Assembly: GCA_019090295.1 (NCBI GenBank)
Contig: JAHRWG010000194.1
Location: 1-7,984, forward strand
DNA length: 7,984 bases
Direction of reading: 5' to 3'
Source: Cycloclasticus sp.
Lineage (GTDB): Bacteria > Pseudomonadota > Gammaproteobacteria > Methylococcales > Cycloclasticaceae
Part shown: piece by piece, positions 6,888 to 7,984 of the stretch
Layout: each line of letters starts with the position of its first letter
How positions within the stretch are numbered: position 1 is the first letter of the stretch
Notes under the pieces: generated by a model
What the model was told of the DNA's origin: nothing
What the model saw: the letters and a program-made list of their open reading frames with translations, nothing else
The model's database searches: none
Translations under genes and position numbers: made by a program

Positions 6888-7796
6888 ATGGCTCAAAGAA
6901 TTAAGAAAGGCCGCGATGTTAGCGGCATTTTGATATTAGATAAGCCACTTAATATCTCATCTAATCAAGCAGTTCAGCGTATTAAGCGCCTGTATGGGGC
7001 CAAGAAGGTGGGTCATACCGGCAGTTTAGACCCTCTCGCTTCTGGTGTCCTGCCTATCTGTTTAGGTCATGCGACAAAAGTATCTCAATACTTATTGGCC
7101 TCTGATAAAAGCTATCAGTTCACAATGAAGCTAGGGAAAACCACCACCACAGGTGATGTCGAGGGAGATGTTCTTACAGAGCGAGCGGTCCCAGCAATTG
7201 ATCTAGAAAAAACTACTCGCTTATTAAGCCAATATTGTGGTGATATCCAACAGGTTCCGCCCATGTATTCAGCGCTAAAACATAACGGCCAGCGCTTATA
7301 TAAATTAGCGAGGGCAGGAGAAGTAGTAGAGCGCCCTGCACGTGATGTAACCATTAAATCTCTCAAATTATTATCAGCAGATACCAACAGTTTAACCATT
7401 GAGGTTTGTTGTACAAAAGGGACCTATGTACGCACCCTAGCTGAAGACTTGGGTGAAAGCTTAGGTTGTGGAGCACATGTCACTTTTTTGCGGCGAATTA
7501 AAACTGGCCCATTTGAATTAGGGCGATCACTGACGTTCGACCAACTTGAAAAGCATGCAGGAAGTTTTAACTCTCTTGATGCGTTAATGTTAGATATAGA
7601 TGTGGCATTGTTGGACTACCCGGTTGTAATGTGTAGCGAAGAAGATAAGTCTGATTTATGTATGGGGAGGGCAGTGGTCCATGACGGTTTACCTAACCAT
7701 TCATTGATGAGGTTAAATGACCCTTCGGGTAAAATTTTTGGTTTGGGGAAGTGGAGTCAATCTAATCTGCTTGCTCCAGTTCGTATTTTTGCATAA
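6888..7796 (+). CDS. truB: tRNA pseudouridine(55) synthase TruB
   Basis: TruB converts U55 of the tRNA T loop to pseudouridine and also acts as a tRNA folding chaperone. The 302-residue length is normal. Motifs are GILILDKP at 13-20, GHTGSLDPLASGVLP at 42-56 with catalytic Asp48, SYQFTMKLG at 75-83 with Tyr76, QQVPPMYSALK at 121-131, and KGTYVRTLAEDLG at 177-189 with Tyr180 and Arg182. The numbering at Asp48 and Tyr76 matches E. coli TruB as I recall it. The C-terminal TruB/PUA-like domain occupies about 240-302. GAGAAG at 6873-6878, within the end of rbfA, is a modest ribosome site 9 bases before the ATG. No clear terminator follows; a promoter for rpsO lies in the next gap. Confidence 0.97.
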   Translation: MAQRIKKGRDVSGILILDKPLNISSNQAVQRIKRLYGAKKVGHTGSLDPLASGVLPICLGHATKVSQYLLASDKSYQFTMKLGKTTTTGDVEGDVLTERAVPAIDLEKTTRLLSQYCGDIQQVPPMYSALKHNGQRLYKLARAGEVVERPARDVTIKSLKLLSADTNSLTIEVCCTKGTYVRTLAEDLGESLGCGAHVTFLRRIKTGPFELGRSLTFDQLEKHAGSFNSLDALMLDIDVALLDYPVVMCSEEDKSDLCMGRAVVHDGLPNHSLMRLNDPSGKIFGLGKWSQSNLLAPVRIFA

Positions 7797-7829
7797 GAGC
7801 TAAGTGTGTCGATGTTTGGTCTTTTATGC

Positions 7830-7858
7830 TTGTGAGCATGGTGCGTCAAGAGTACAAT
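7830..7858 (+). promoter_or_regulatory. Predicted sigma-70 promoter of rpsO
   Basis: The -35 box TTGTGA (7830-7835) and -10 box TACAAT (7853-7858) are 17 bases apart, matching the consensus at 4 and 5 of 6 positions. Transcription would start near 7865 and give a leader of about 32 bases. E. coli rpsO-pnp also has its own promoter in the truB-rpsO gap. The -10 box overlaps a perfect 12-base palindrome, listed separately. Confidence 0.55.
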
Positions 7859-7865
7859 GCATTGT
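7854..7865. repeat. Perfect 12-base palindrome over the rpsO -10 region
   Basis: ACAATGCATTGT is its own reverse complement and is followed by a run of T residues to 7870. As RNA made by read-through from truB it could form ACAA/TTGT around a TGCA loop, which would be at best a feeble terminator. As DNA it overlaps the predicted -10 box and start site, where a dimeric repressor could bind. Either role is inferred; the symmetry is directly visible. Confidence 0.4.
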
Positions 7866-7884
7866 TTTTTAAAATAATATAGTC

Positions 7885-7888
7885 GGAG
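7885..7888 (+). promoter_or_regulatory. rpsO ribosome binding site
   Basis: GGAG lies eight bases before the ATG at 7897, giving a strong and well-spaced site. In E. coli, S15 represses its own translation by trapping the ribosome on a leader pseudoknot at this position. I cannot identify an equivalent fold with confidence here, because the coding part is cut off. Confidence 0.7.
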
Positions 7889-7896
7889 TAAGTAAT

Positions 7897-7984
7897 ATGT
7901 CGTTCGGTACAGAACAAAAGCAAGAAATTGTTAAAGAATATGCGTTATCAGAAGGTGATACAGGATCTCCAGAGGTTCAAGTTG
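7897..7984 (+). CDS. rpsO: Ribosomal protein S15, N-terminal fragment
   Basis: The first 29 codons are present and the gene continues past the window end. The peptide begins [20 protein letters not shown] and continues with DTGSPEVQV, the hallmark N-terminal motif of bacterial S15 (E. coli has NDTGSTEVQV). S15 is a primary 16S rRNA-binding protein of the 30S platform and a bridge to the 50S subunit. The strong ribosome site and the position after truB fit the usual truB-rpsO-pnp order, so pnp would be expected next, outside the window. Confidence 0.95.
   Translation, partial: MSFGTEQKQEIVKEYALSEGDTGSPEVQV

Noticed and set aside
7720..7738. ACCC-TTC-GGGT hairpin followed by AAAATTTTT near the end of truB
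   Set aside because: The stem is only four base pairs, it is inside the coding region, and the T run is separated from it by A residues.
7831..7846. CRP-like site beginning TGTGA before rpsO
   Set aside because: Only one half-site matches; the second half (TGCGT) does not resemble TCACA.

Overview
The window is a compact, all-plus-strand stretch of a bacterial chromosome carrying housekeeping genes. The organism is almost certainly a gammaproteobacterium. The proteins read closest, from memory, to E. coli and related families; NusA has the two acidic C-terminal repeats typical of that class, and the order tRNA-fMet, rimP, nusA, infB, rbfA, truB, rpsO is the classic metY-nusA-infB arrangement. 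Codon use looks AT-leaning throughout and no segment stands out as foreign. I cannot name the genus.

Layout: 1-140 is the 3' end of nusB. It is followed by thiL (150-1103) and pgpA (1084-1578), which overlaps thiL by 20 bases. A 135-base gap holds an AT-rich inverted repeat and a good sigma-70 promoter. That promoter drives an initiator tRNA gene with encoded CCA (1714-1790). A 120-base leader follows, containing two terminator-like hairpins with an AT-only hairpin between them. Then come rimP (1911-2369), nusA (2390-3892), infB (3920-6499), rbfA (6513-6881) and truB (6888-7796), closely spaced. A 100-base gap with a likely promoter precedes rpsO, which runs off the end of the window.

The genes fall into three groups. 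The first (nusB-thiL-pgpA) combines a transcription antitermination factor with a thiamine diphosphate and a phospholipid biosynthesis enzyme. The second is a translation and transcription module: initiator tRNA, the 30S maturation factors RimP and RbfA, the elongation factor NusA, the initiation factor IF2 that uses the initiator tRNA, and the tRNA pseudouridine synthase TruB. The third begins with ribosomal protein S15, which is normally followed by pnp.

I found no undescribed system, mobile element, CRISPR array or defence locus. The points most worth a second look are in the non-coding DNA around the tRNA: a U1/U72 mismatch in the initiator tRNA in place of the usual C1/A72, the tandem terminators that rimP-nusA transcription must pass, a weak boxA-like element between them, and tiny ORFs abutting the rimP start. 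All functional readings of these are inference.
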